From assembly GCA_937889595.1 (NCBI GenBank), contig CALAOR010000065.1, positions 1-53,082 on the forward strand: 53,082 bases of DNA, in the 5' to 3' direction. A program made the translations under genes and the position numbers. The notes beneath the pieces were generated by a model that searched no databases, was not told the origin of the DNA, and saw only the letters and a program-made list of their open reading frames with translations. How positions within the stretch are numbered: the first letter of the stretch is position 1; every line of letters starts with the position of its first letter. Shown here in pieces: positions 41,782 to 50,380 of this stretch. Source of the DNA: an uncultured bacterium. Lineage in GTDB: Bacteria; Oederibacteriota; PGYV01; Palsa-1178.

Positions 41782-43467
41782 TTATTTCGCCTCCTTTTTT
41801 TTGAGTTCTTCTTCCCTTAACAATCTGCGGAGTATTTTTCCTATAATATTTTTCGGCAGCGCTTCCCTGAACTCGAATTCATGCGGTATCTCGAATTTGG
41901 CCAGGGATTGTCTGCAAAAAGCCGCAAGTTCCTCAGCCGAGCATACGCTGCCCTGCCTGAGTATGACATAAGCTTTTATCTTTTCCCCCATCGCCTCATC
42001 CGGAAGCCCCACCACTATGGCGTCGGCAACATGCGGGTGTTTCCTGAGCACTTCCTCAATGCTGCGCGGGAACACATTTTCCCCGCGCGATTTTATCATG
42101 TCCTTCTTGCGCTCCATAATGCGGAAATATCCGTCCTTGTCCATGACAGCGAGATCCCCGGTATAAAGCCAGCCGTTGCGGAGCATTTCTCGTGTTGCCT
42201 CGGGCTTGTTCCAGTATCCCTTCATGACCTGCGGCCCCTTGACTATCAATTCCCCTGTTTCCCCAACAGGCATATCTTTTTCCCCTTTTTCCGGGTCGAC
42301 TATTCGCGCCTCGGTGTCGGGCATGGGCACGCCGACGGTTCCTGTCCTGCGCTCCCCGAATATCGGGTTGCAGTGCGTGACCGGGGACGCCTCGGTGAGC
42401 CCGAACCCTTCAACAACCCGGCCGTGGGTTAAGGATTCAAATTTTTCCTGGACCGCGAGATAAAGCGGCCCTGCCCCGCTTATGCAGGCCCTGATTGAAG
42501 AAAGATAACCACGGGCGCTTTTCGGCGAATGGTTCAGCGCGTTATACATAAGTTCCACTCCTGGAAATATGGTGCAGCGGTATTTTTTAATAGTCTCAGC
42601 CACCCGGTCCACCATGAACCGCGGCAGAAGCACCAGTGTGCATCCCGCGCATATGGCGAGGTTCATAACAACCGTCATGCCGTAAACGTGGAAGAACGGA
42701 GTGACGCCCATGAATATATCCCCGCCCGGGCCGGACTTTATGTCATGAAGCCATGCTTTGCACATGAGCGTGTTGGCTATCAGGTTGGAGTGGGAAAGTA
42801 TGGCGCCCTTCGGGCTTCCTGTTGTCCCTCCGGTATATTGGATAAGCGCAGTGTCGCCTGAGGCGGCTTTGCCTTCGGCCGCCGGAGCAAGAGCGCCTGC
42901 GGCAAGTATGTCATCGAACTTATACAGCCCCGGCCCTTTTTTCGGGCCTGTCGGCACGCGCTGCAAACGGCTCTCCAAACCAATGAGAACGCGGTACAGC
43001 GGCGACGCGTAATCTCCCACGTCGGTCAGCACCACATGCTTAAGCACACCTTCTTTTAACAGCGGCGCAAAAACGTTCTCATAACGCGGCAGGCAGATTA
43101 TTGTGTTGGCACCGGAATCACGGACTATAAAATCCACCTCTGACGCTGAGAGCAGCGGGTTTATCTGCACAATTATCCCGCGGGCCTTTAACACGCCGTA
43201 GTACGATGTAACCATCTGCGGGCAGTTTGGCAGCATTATAGCCACCCTGTCCCCCGGCTTTACATCCAATCCGGGCAAAGCGCGGCTCAAGTTGTCCGCC
43301 ATCCGGTTGAGCGCGGCAAAGGTTATTTTTGCGTCAAAAAATACGACAGCCGTATGTTCCGGGTACTTTTCAGCCGACTCCTCAAGGAAGCGGTTCAGGG
43401 GCTGGTTTGGATATTTTAGATTGGGCGGCACCTGCGGTTCATAATGGCTCAACCACGGTTTATTCAT
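41782..43467 (-). CDS. fadD: Long-chain fatty acid-CoA ligase
   Basis: 561 residues of the ANL family. P-loop IQYTGGTTGSPKGA, A5 segment EGFGLTEASPVTH, adenine-site Asp in GWLYTGDLAVMDKDGY, FACS-type ERKKDMIKSRGENVFP and the C-terminal Lys in IIGKILRRLLRE. It activates fatty acids with ATP and CoA at the inner membrane. It starts 3 nt after the thioesterase gene. Confidence 0.93.
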   Translation of the reverse strand: MNKPWLSHYEPQVPPNLKYPNQPLNRFLEESAEKYPEHTAVVFFDAKITFAALNRMADNLSRALPGLDVKPGDRVAIMLPNCPQMVTSYYGVLKARGIIVQINPLLSASEVDFIVRDSGANTIICLPRYENVFAPLLKEGVLKHVVLTDVGDYASPLYRVLIGLESRLQRVPTGPKKGPGLYKFDDILAAGALAPAAEGKAASGDTALIQYTGGTTGSPKGAILSHSNLIANTLMCKAWLHDIKSGPGGDIFMGVTPFFHVYGMTVVMNLAICAGCTLVLLPRFMVDRVAETIKKYRCTIFPGVELMYNALNHSPKSARGYLSSIRACISGAGPLYLAVQEKFESLTHGRVVEGFGLTEASPVTHCNPIFGERRTGTVGVPMPDTEARIVDPEKGEKDMPVGETGELIVKGPQVMKGYWNKPEATREMLRNGWLYTGDLAVMDKDGYFRIMERKKDMIKSRGENVFPRSIEEVLRKHPHVADAIVVGLPDEAMGEKIKAYVILRQGSVCSAEELAAFCRQSLAKFEIPHEFEFREALPKNIIGKILRRLLREEELKKKEAK

Positions 43468-43470
43468 ATA

Positions 43471-43896
43471 TCACTCCCTGTGCTTCGGGTCTAAGATAAT
43501 GTATGTGATAATGGAAATAGCCAGAAGTTTCTTTTTGCCGGTCGGTGTCAGCCTTACTTCCCAAACCATGCTCCTGCTCCCGCGGTGCAGGAGTTTGCCG
43601 TCAGCGTCAACGCTCCCGTTGGGGATGTTACCGAAAAAATTGATCTTCATTTCCGCGGTGAGTATCCGCCACCCCGGCCCGATAACGTGGATCGTTCCCA
43701 CCCCGGCTGTTGTGTCGGCCAGTGCGGCCAGCGCGCCTCCGTGGATAAGACCGTTCCATTGGCTAGCCCGCTTTGTCCATGGCATGCGCCCCTTAACGCT
43801 GTTTTTGCCCAGTGAAACCAGAGTCATTCCCAAAGTCTTCGCCAGGCCTGAGGTACGAAAGCCCAGCCGCGATATCAAAGTTTTTCTTTTGCTCAT
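43471..43896 (-). CDS. Hotdog-fold thioesterase (PaaI-like)
   Basis: 141 residues. The motif WNGLIHGGALAALADTTAGVGTI matches the PaaI-type active site (Asn, HGG, Asp). It would hydrolyse acyl-CoA esters and free CoA when intermediates build up. It overlaps the fadB/J gene by ATGA and is translationally coupled. Confidence 0.85.
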   Translation of the reverse strand: MSKRKTLISRLGFRTSGLAKTLGMTLVSLGKNSVKGRMPWTKRASQWNGLIHGGALAALADTTAGVGTIHVIGPGWRILTAEMKINFFGNIPNGSVDADGKLLHRGSRSMVWEVRLTPTGKKKLLAISIITYIILDPKHRE

Positions 43897-46034
43897 GATC
43901 TCTCCTTTGTCGGATAAAAAACGGAATTATTCGCCGCCATTTTTGTGAGCAGCGCCGGAGGGGCGAGCCTCGCTCCATATTTTCCGGCCAGTTCATTTGC
44001 GCGTTTGACAACCTCAGCTATGCCGCGGAAATCCGCCTCAGACATGGGTCCTCCCCTGTGCGGCGGAAATCCTATGCCGTAAACCATGGCAAGGTCCAGC
44101 AGCCCCGGGCTTGCGACAACATTCTCCTCAAGACATCTCACGCTCTCGTTTAAAAGCGCGGTGTACAGCCTGTCCTGTATGTCATCCTGGGACATGAGAG
44201 GATCTGCCTTGCCGACCCATCCTGATATGATCTCCCCGTTTACTTTCCATTTCCCGTTCTTGCCTTTGGCAAATGCTTCTGCCAGGTTGTCGCGGCCGAT
44301 CCATGTGGGCGCAGCCATATTTTTTCCGTACGCGTCCTGTATCTGGTGCAGTACCTTGCGCATGACCTCAACCCCGACTTCGGCAATTAAACGGATGGGG
44401 CCCATGGGCAGCCCGAAACTTTCAGCAGCCAGGTCCACTTTTCCGGCAGGAACGCCCTCTTCCACCAACTGGCCCGCTTCAAGCGCGTAAGCCGCGAGCA
44501 CCCGGTTGACCAGGAATCCCGGGCAGTCTTTTACCACCACAGGCACCTTGTCCATGGCCAGTGTCAGTTCTATGATAGTGGCTATGGTTTGGGGGGATGT
44601 TTTTGCGCCGGGGATGACTTCAACAAGCGGCATGATCTCGGCGGGCATAAAGAAATGCATGCCGATAAATCTTTCGGGCCTGGCCGAACCTTCCGCCAGT
44701 TTGGTGATTGGAAGGCTGGATGTATTGCTTGCTATGATCGCGTCGGAATTGACAACAGTCTCCAGTTCCGAGAACACCTTGCGCTTTAGATCCATTATTT
44801 CGGGAACCGCTTCTATCACCAGCTGGGCGCGCTGGAAACCGCCGTAGTTTGTCCCGGCGGAAAGCAGGTTAAAACGCCTTATAGCTTCCACTTCTTCGAC
44901 CTGCCGGCGCTCCACCCTTTTTCTGCCTAAGCCCCATGCTTTTTTAAGCGCGCGGCCGAGTACGGCAGTATCCGTGTCCTTAAGCAGGGTTTTAACCTTT
45001 GCGCGGTCCGTAAGCGCCACTGCAATGCCGGAACCCATAAGGCCCGAGCCCACTATGCCGGCTGACTCTATACGCGTTCCCTTCACTCCGTTGGATTGTT
45101 TTTTGGCGTCCTGCGAAAGAAAAAATAATTTTATAAGATTGGCGCAGACCCGGGTGGACATGGTGCTTCCGAGCGCCGCGGCTTCCGCGGACATTGCCTT
45201 GCTCCGGCTTCCGCCCCACCCGTTGCTGACGAGGTCAATAAGCCTAAACGGCGCAGGATAAGCCCCGCCTGTTTTTTTAATAACTTCAGCCCTGGCGCGC
45301 GATGCCGCAAAATCCTTAAGCACAGGAAGGCCCATGATGCGCTCAAGCAAGGGCCTTGTTTTCTTCCTATTCGCCTTTATAGCGGCAATACCTTTGGCGT
45401 CCGTAAGTTTCAGCGCGAGTTCCTGCGCGACCTGCGGCAGCTGTTCCTTAAAACACACGTCGTCCACAAGCCCCTGCCGCAGCGCGGACTTGCCGTCGAA
45501 ATTTTTTGATGTAAGTATCGCTGTCATGCCGCGCACAAATCCCAAAAGCCGCGGGAGCCGCCATGTGCCGCCGAATCCCGGCACTATACCCAGTTTCAAT
45601 TCCGGCAGGCCTAATTTTGTCGCCGGGTCGTTGGAAGCCACCCGTCCGTGACAGGCTATGGCGAGTTCCAGCCCGCCGCCCAGGCATGAGCCGTGAATGC
45701 CCGCAACAATAGGCTTCAAATAATCCTCAATGCGGTTCATAAGTTCATGGCCGACGCGCGAGGCTTCCCTGCCGCCCGCGCCTTCATCCTTAACCAACGC
45801 TATGGCCTGTATCTCCGCTATATCAGCGCCGGCTATGAACACTGATGGTTTGGCGGAACGGATAACCACGGCTTTAACCGTGTCGTCCTTTTCGAGCGAA
45901 TCAAGCCGTAAGTTCAGCTCCTCCAATAATTCTTTTCCGAGGGTGTTTACTTTTTTTTCAGTGTCGTCAAGTATCAGGTGCGCCACCGCGCCGTTTTTTT
46001 CTATACGCGTCCTCTTGCCTGCTGAGTTTGTCAT
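43893..46034 (-). CDS. fadJ: Bifunctional enoyl-CoA hydratase / 3-hydroxyacyl-CoA dehydrogenase
   Basis: 713 residues: crotonase domain (about 1-200; FIAGADIAEI, GSCLGGGLELAIACH oxyanion hole, PELKLGIVPGFGGTWRLPRL with the catalytic Glu pair), Rossmann domain (about 325-500; AGIVGSGLMGSGIAVALTDR) and HCDH C-terminal domains (VKDCPGFLVNRVLAAYALEA). In the dehydrogenase site, MHFFMPAEIMPLVEVI has Met where HFFNP usually has Asn, a possible change in activity. It overlaps the thiolase by 4 bp. Start at 46034 because upstream residues match no family member. Confidence 0.92.
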   Translation of the reverse strand: MTNSAGKRTRIEKNGAVAHLILDDTEKKVNTLGKELLEELNLRLDSLEKDDTVKAVVIRSAKPSVFIAGADIAEIQAIALVKDEGAGGREASRVGHELMNRIEDYLKPIVAGIHGSCLGGGLELAIACHGRVASNDPATKLGLPELKLGIVPGFGGTWRLPRLLGFVRGMTAILTSKNFDGKSALRQGLVDDVCFKEQLPQVAQELALKLTDAKGIAAIKANRKKTRPLLERIMGLPVLKDFAASRARAEVIKKTGGAYPAPFRLIDLVSNGWGGSRSKAMSAEAAALGSTMSTRVCANLIKLFFLSQDAKKQSNGVKGTRIESAGIVGSGLMGSGIAVALTDRAKVKTLLKDTDTAVLGRALKKAWGLGRKRVERRQVEEVEAIRRFNLLSAGTNYGGFQRAQLVIEAVPEIMDLKRKVFSELETVVNSDAIIASNTSSLPITKLAEGSARPERFIGMHFFMPAEIMPLVEVIPGAKTSPQTIATIIELTLAMDKVPVVVKDCPGFLVNRVLAAYALEAGQLVEEGVPAGKVDLAAESFGLPMGPIRLIAEVGVEVMRKVLHQIQDAYGKNMAAPTWIGRDNLAEAFAKGKNGKWKVNGEIISGWVGKADPLMSQDDIQDRLYTALLNESVRCLEENVVASPGLLDLAMVYGIGFPPHRGGPMSEADFRGIAEVVKRANELAGKYGARLAPPALLTKMAANNSVFYPTKERS

Positions 46035-47335
46035 TGTGTGTACGCCGTCCTTTCCAGTATAAAAGCCGCGCCCTGTCCGCCGCCTATGCATAAAGCGGCC
46101 AAACCGGTCTGCAGATTCCGTTTTTGAAGGTCAATTGCCAGCGACAAAAGAAGCCTGCCGCCGCTCGCGGCCACAGGATGCCCGAGCGCTATTGCTCCGC
46201 CGTTGACGTTGAGTATGGATGGGTCAACCGCTCCCGGCGCTTTTGCCAGCCCGAGAAAATCAGAGCTAAGTTTATCGGATTCGAATAACCTCAGGCAGGC
46301 TATGGTCTGCGACGCAAACGCCTCGTTTAACTCGACAAGCTGCATGTCGGACATTTTGCGCCCCAGTTTTCCAAGGAGTTTTGCCGTGGCAGCCACCGGA
46401 CCTAAGCCCATTCGCCGCGGCTCCAGCCCGGCGTACGCGCTTCCCGAAATTTTAATCAGCGGTTTTATTCCCCACGCCTCGGCACGTTCCCGCGTCGTCA
46501 CTATCATAGCCACAGCGCCGTCGCTTATCTGGCTTGAATTACCCGCAGTCACGGTCCCGTGCCGCTTATCAAACATGGGCTTAAGCTTCGCCAGCATTTC
46601 CAATGACTGGTCCGCGCGGATGCCGTTGTCCTCTGTTATCGGAGCAAACTCAGGGGCCGAAAACAGCGGGATTATTTCCTCAGCGAGCCGGCCGCTTTTC
46701 CTGGCACTGGCAGCCTTTATATGTGATTCAGTGGAGTATTGGTCCTGTTCATGCCGCGAAATCCCCAGATCGCGCGAGAGTAATTCCGCGGTGTCTCCCA
46801 TGATCATCCCGCATGTCGGGTCAGTAAGCCCTTCCATGATACCTATGCGCGGGTTGAGCATTTTCAGCCTGAACGATAAGAAAGCCGCGAGCTTCTGCGG
46901 CAGGGTCTTGGCCCGCGCCAGGCGGCTGAAAAAATCTGTAAAATAGCGGTTATAAATAAGGGGAGCATTGGAAAGGGATTCCATGCCGCCGGCCACTATG
47001 ACCTCGGCTGAACCGGCCTCTATCATTTCCACTGCATTGGTCACAGCCTGCATGGATGAAGAACAGTTCCGCTGTACCGTGTAGGCCGGTATGGACAAAG
47101 GAAGCCCTGCATTGATAGCTGCCACGCGGGCAATGTTGGTGGCGTCGATTGGCTGGGCTACACAGCCCATGATGACCTGGTCTATTTCAGTTGGATTTAC
47201 CGGCACTTTTCTCATGAGAGCCACAAGCGCCTGCCTGCCGAGCTCCTGCGAAGAAAGGTTCTTCGCGAGCGTACCGGCCTTTATAAAAGGCGTCCTTACG
47301 CCTCCGACAATAACGGCTTCTTTCATCTGTTCCAC
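46031..47335 (-). CDS. fadI: Acetyl-CoA acyltransferase (thiolase)
   Basis: 434 residues. Nucleophile Cys in QRNCSSSMQAVTNA, catalytic His in GGAIALGHPVAASGGR and second Cys in LAALCIGGGQGAA: a complete triad. It cleaves 3-ketoacyl-CoA in the last step of the cycle. First gene of the five-gene operon; the promoter and the inverted repeat lie upstream. Confidence 0.93.
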   Translation of the reverse strand: MEQMKEAVIVGGVRTPFIKAGTLAKNLSSQELGRQALVALMRKVPVNPTEIDQVIMGCVAQPIDATNIARVAAINAGLPLSIPAYTVQRNCSSSMQAVTNAVEMIEAGSAEVIVAGGMESLSNAPLIYNRYFTDFFSRLARAKTLPQKLAAFLSFRLKMLNPRIGIMEGLTDPTCGMIMGDTAELLSRDLGISRHEQDQYSTESHIKAASARKSGRLAEEIIPLFSAPEFAPITEDNGIRADQSLEMLAKLKPMFDKRHGTVTAGNSSQISDGAVAMIVTTRERAEAWGIKPLIKISGSAYAGLEPRRMGLGPVAATAKLLGKLGRKMSDMQLVELNEAFASQTIACLRLFESDKLSSDFLGLAKAPGAVDPSILNVNGGAIALGHPVAASGGRLLLSLAIDLQKRNLQTGLAALCIGGGQGAAFILERTAYTQ

Positions 47336-47357
47336 CTCTTATTTTCCCACAGGCCTG

Positions 47358-47394
47358 AAAATATTTCCACAATTCAAGCCGGGGGAAATATTTT
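47358..47394. promoter_or_regulatory. 11-bp inverted repeat in the fad leader (candidate operator)
   Basis: Perfect arms AAAATATTTCC (47358-47368) and GGAAATATTTT (47384-47394) with 15 nt between. It lies between the predicted transcription start (about 47417) and the thiolase start. Such a position fits a repressor site, for example of a TetR-family fatty-acid regulator, but no regulator gene is adjacent. Confidence 0.5.
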
Positions 47395-47423
47395 AGTAAC
47401 TTCGTGAACAACTGTATATACTA

Positions 47424-47452
47424 ATTATATTCGATAAAATGCCTTTTTTCAA
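47424..47452 (-). promoter_or_regulatory. Promoter of the fad operon
   Basis: TTGAAA and TATAAT with a 17-nt spacer on the minus strand; five of six and six of six consensus matches. About 90 nt upstream of the thiolase start. Confidence 0.75.
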
Positions 47453-47496
47453 TGCTTATTTCATACTGATTTGGTGTTGTTTTGAATGGCACAGGA

Positions 47497-48183
47497 CTAT
47501 AATAGCACTTTTCTTTTTTTCATCAGCTTTTTGTAGGTTTTTTCCCCGGTATAATGCTTAATCTGTTCCGTAAGTGAAGTATGAGCGGCCGGGCCTTCTT
47601 TGCCTGACACGCACCGTAAACCTGATGTCCCCTGAGAAAGGTATTTCGAGTTGTGCCCGTTAATCGTGGTCACAAAAGTTTTATCCCCGTAATGCATACA
47701 GTCAAAAGGCCAGGAAAAACATGTGGAAGGCTTATATGAGGTCCTTTTCAACTTGTGTTTCTTCGCCAGCAAATCCAGGACGCAAAGTATGATTCCGTCC
47801 TTTATCACGGACAAGACGCAGGTGTTGTTCTTCCTATGGCGCAAATAATGGCTGCCATCCCTGTTTTTCTCATAAAGTTTTTCTTTGAGCACCCACGGGT
47901 AGTTTTTCGCCGCTTCTTTTCCGCCTATTTTGAGTATTTCATGTATCCTGCTTTCTTCCTCTTTGCTGAGGTCCACGCTGAAATCCGTGCAGCAGGAGCC
48001 GTGGTAAATACCTTTTTTCTTTTTTAGGCATATACGCGGGTCGCAGGTGTAGCCGGTCTCGAGCAGGGCCTTGGTGTCGAAAAGCAGGCCTTCATGTTCG
48101 AATAGCTTGCCTTCTTTTTCAAGCTTGTTTATATAAACTTTAAGCTTCCTTTTGTTTATAGCCGGGTGGATGATGGTTTTCAT
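47497..48183 (-). CDS. YkgJ/DUF3109-like cysteine-cluster protein
   Basis: 228 residues. The cysteine pattern CDPRIC, GSCCTDFSVDLS, NTCVLSVIKDGIILCVLDLLAKK and PSTCFSWPFDCMHYG resembles the iron/zinc-cluster proteins of the YkgJ and DUF3109 groups. Their function is unknown. Start at the ATG with AAGGAG 4 nt ahead; 32 upstream residues are dropped. It stands alone, between a palindromic element and the fad promoter. Confidence 0.65.
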   Translation of the reverse strand: MKTIIHPAINKRKLKVYINKLEKEGKLFEHEGLLFDTKALLETGYTCDPRICLKKKKGIYHGSCCTDFSVDLSKEEESRIHEILKIGGKEAAKNYPWVLKEKLYEKNRDGSHYLRHRKNNTCVLSVIKDGIILCVLDLLAKKHKLKRTSYKPSTCFSWPFDCMHYGDKTFVTTINGHNSKYLSQGTSGLRCVSGKEGPAAHTSLTEQIKHYTGEKTYKKLMKKRKVLL

Positions 48184-48221
48184 AAAACTCCTTCTGAATT
48201 TTTGATTTAACGAACGGGAAG

Positions 48222-48325
48222 TATTATAGGTATTGAATGCAGGATTTACAACATAAATATTGAAACACAAATAAATCAAAACCTGTAGAGAGGGGGCTTG
48301 CCCCCTCTCACCGTGGGCTTTAACT
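48222..48325. mobile_element. Palindromic repeat (GTAGAGAGGGGG family, copy 4)
   Basis: Near-identical to the element at 39711 for 72 bp; the hairpin GAGAGGGGG-ctt-GCCCCCTCTC is intact here. Flanks AACGAAC (48209-48215) and GTTCGTT (48326-48332) are complementary. It lies 17 bp from the OB-fold gene stop. Confidence 0.75.
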
Positions 48326-48342
48326 GTTCGTTATTTATTTAA

Positions 48343-48819
48343 TTATAAGACCGTTATTGATTCCCTGCCGCCAAGGATTATCTCGACCCTGCCCTTATAT
48401 TCCTTTATCCTGCCTTCAACCCTCACCTTCTTGCCCTTGTAATACTTTTCCGGGCTGTCCGGGAACCTGGAGAACTTGGTCGAAAATATCACAAGCGTGA
48501 CCCAGTTTTTGTAGTCCTTGTCAAAATTAAGGTAGCACACTGTCCCGTTATTATATGAGGATACTATCTCGCCTTCGGTTACCACGTATGAATCCACGTA
48601 CTTTGCCGCGTCGCGCCAGTTGATCTTGACCTTTTCCTTGCTGAAATTCCTTGATTTATCTGTTAAAGAAGAAGATTCAGGCACGGCAGATCCGGACACT
48701 GCTGCCTGCCTGCTGTTGGCTATAAGCGGTTTTATGATCCACTTTTGCCCGTAAAAAAGCACAAGAAGTATGGCAGCAGTTACAAATACCAGTTTTACAT
48801 AAAACTCTTTATTCTTCAT
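48343..48819 (-). CDS. Membrane-anchored OB-fold protein
   Basis: 158 residues: an N-terminal membrane anchor (VKLVFVTAAILLVLFYG), a Ser-rich linker, then an OB-fold-like domain (WRDAAKYVDSYVVTEGEIVSSYNNGTVCYLNFDKDYKN...VRVEGRIKEYKGRVEIIL) of the nucleic-acid-binding type. Its start overlaps the thermonuclease stop by 4 bp, so the two proteins are probably made together and face the periplasm, perhaps as a DNA-binding and DNA-cutting pair. Confidence 0.75.
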   Translation of the reverse strand: MKNKEFYVKLVFVTAAILLVLFYGQKWIIKPLIANSRQAAVSGSAVPESSSLTDKSRNFSKEKVKINWRDAAKYVDSYVVTEGEIVSSYNNGTVCYLNFDKDYKNWVTLVIFSTKFSRFPDSPEKYYKGKKVRVEGRIKEYKGRVEIILGGRESITVL

Positions 48820-49337
48820 TTTTTTACCTGCCCCCCGGCTTCATCCATCCAAAGCCCTTTTCTGAATTTTTTTGCTATGTTCTCAAGCACCGCGAAATCC
48901 TTTGTCCTGGAATTCGGGTCCTTCACATAGGCATATGCCAGGCCCTGCTTTATCATCTCCGCGTTTATGTTCGTGTCATCCAGGAATATCATGGCAAGCG
49001 TCCTGTCGTACACGTCTTTCTCGTTCGTTGTTTCGTACTCAAATACGCAGGTCTTACCCTCGATGCGCTTTTTTAAATACTTTTTGGCTTCCTCCCCGTA
49101 TCTCTGCACGGGCTGGTCAGGATGGTTTGTCTCAGGGCTGTCGATCCCAACCAGACGTATCCTGCGCTGGTCGGAAAGCACAACCGTATCCCCGTCTATA
49201 ACACGCTCCACTTTTGCCGTGAATTTTTTAAAATGGCTTTCCTGTGTAACGTGCTTTACGTAAATCCCCGCGAAATACAGGCATACAAGCACAGCACCTG
49301 TAATGAGGATGGTTTTAATGTAGAATCCGCTTTTCAT
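48816..49337 (-). CDS. Membrane-anchored thermonuclease (SNase-like)
   Basis: 173 residues: membrane anchor (TILITGAVLVCLYFAGIYV), then a staphylococcal-nuclease fold with the full active site: RVIDGDTV (Asp48, Asp50), IRLVGIDSPE (Arg61, Asp66, Glu69) and VYDRTLAMIF (Arg112). It should cut DNA or RNA outside the cytoplasm with Ca2+. The coupled OB-fold gene follows. Confidence 0.9.
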   Translation of the reverse strand: MKSGFYIKTILITGAVLVCLYFAGIYVKHVTQESHFKKFTAKVERVIDGDTVVLSDQRRIRLVGIDSPETNHPDQPVQRYGEEAKKYLKKRIEGKTCVFEYETTNEKDVYDRTLAMIFLDDTNINAEMIKQGLAYAYVKDPNSRTKDFAVLENIAKKFRKGLWMDEAGGQVKK

Positions 49338-49485
49338 GCAGCCTCCGTTATCAACCCTTTTTTGAATTTTTGATTCCGTTATTATATCATTTGTTTTGTT
49401 TTATTCAACCTGCGATTTTGGGCATTGACACGATTTTCGGATCCGCATTCCGCAATGCAACCGGGCCGTCAAACATGGGCAAAAC

Positions 49486-50364
49486 TCAACCCCTTGGATG
49501 GAATTGTTTATGAATCTTCTTTAACCTTGTCTTATCCACGTGTGTGTATATCTGCGTTGTGGATATGTCCGCATGGCCCAGCATCTCCTGCACGCTCCGC
49601 AGGTCCGCGCCTCCGGCCAGTAAATGCGTGGCAAAGGAGTGCCGGAATATATGCGGGTACACATCTTTTTCTATGCCTGCTTTTTTGGCGTGGTTTTTTA
49701 CCACCTTCCATATGCCCACCCTTGTAAACCTTGTGCCGCGCCTTGTTACGAATAGATACGGGGAAAAATCCTTTAGGAACGTTTTCCTTATGTCTATGTA
49801 CCCGGACAGGGTTTCAACCACATAGTCGCCTATGGGTACCATTCTTTCTTTTGAGCCTTTGCCAAAACACCTTAAGACTTTCTCGTCCAGGTTTATATCC
49901 GTCAGTTCCAGCCCGGCGAGTTCCGACACGCGCAGGCCTGCGGAATACAGCAGCTCTATTATGGCCTTGTCCCTGATGCCTTCTTTTTTGGACATATCAG
50001 GTGCGGACAGAAGCCTTGATATGTCCTCGCTTGTCAACACCTCGGGGATTTTTTTGTTTGTTTTAAAAGAATCCATATCCTCAAACGGGCTCTTTTTCAT
50101 GCGATCTGTCCTGACCAGATATTTATAAAAGTTCTTTACCACGACCAATGACCGGGCGATCGATAAAGCGGCGTGCTTTGAGTTCTTTAATTCAAATATG
50201 AAGTCAAGCAGCGAGTCCTCGTCGGGCGCGGATATTTCATGTTTTTGAAGAAATTTATCGAATATTTCAAGGTCGGATTTATAGGCCTTTAAAGTGTTGT
50301 CAGCGAGACCCTTTTCAAACTGTATGAAGTTAAGGAACGCGTCTATCTGCTCTTTAAGGATCAT
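49486..50364 (-). CDS. xerD: Tyrosine recombinase, XerC/XerD type
   Basis: 292 residues. N-terminal SAM-like core-binding domain (about 1-90), catalytic domain with Arg in LLYSAGLRVSELAGL, HIFRHSFATHLLAGGADLRSVQEMLGHADISTTQIYTHV giving HxxR, His and the nucleophile Tyr. Full-length and single, so it is probably the chromosome-dimer resolution enzyme and not an integrase; no att-like duplication is seen beside it. Confidence 0.88.
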   Translation of the reverse strand: MILKEQIDAFLNFIQFEKGLADNTLKAYKSDLEIFDKFLQKHEISAPDEDSLLDFIFELKNSKHAALSIARSLVVVKNFYKYLVRTDRMKKSPFEDMDSFKTNKKIPEVLTSEDISRLLSAPDMSKKEGIRDKAIIELLYSAGLRVSELAGLELTDINLDEKVLRCFGKGSKERMVPIGDYVVETLSGYIDIRKTFLKDFSPYLFVTRRGTRFTRVGIWKVVKNHAKKAGIEKDVYPHIFRHSFATHLLAGGADLRSVQEMLGHADISTTQIYTHVDKTRLKKIHKQFHPRG

Positions 50365-50380
50365 TTACCCACCGTGTAAT

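Noticed and set aside
49486-50364. Integrase of a genomic island
   Set aside because: The protein has XerC/D length and motifs, with no tRNA, att duplication or phage genes beside it.
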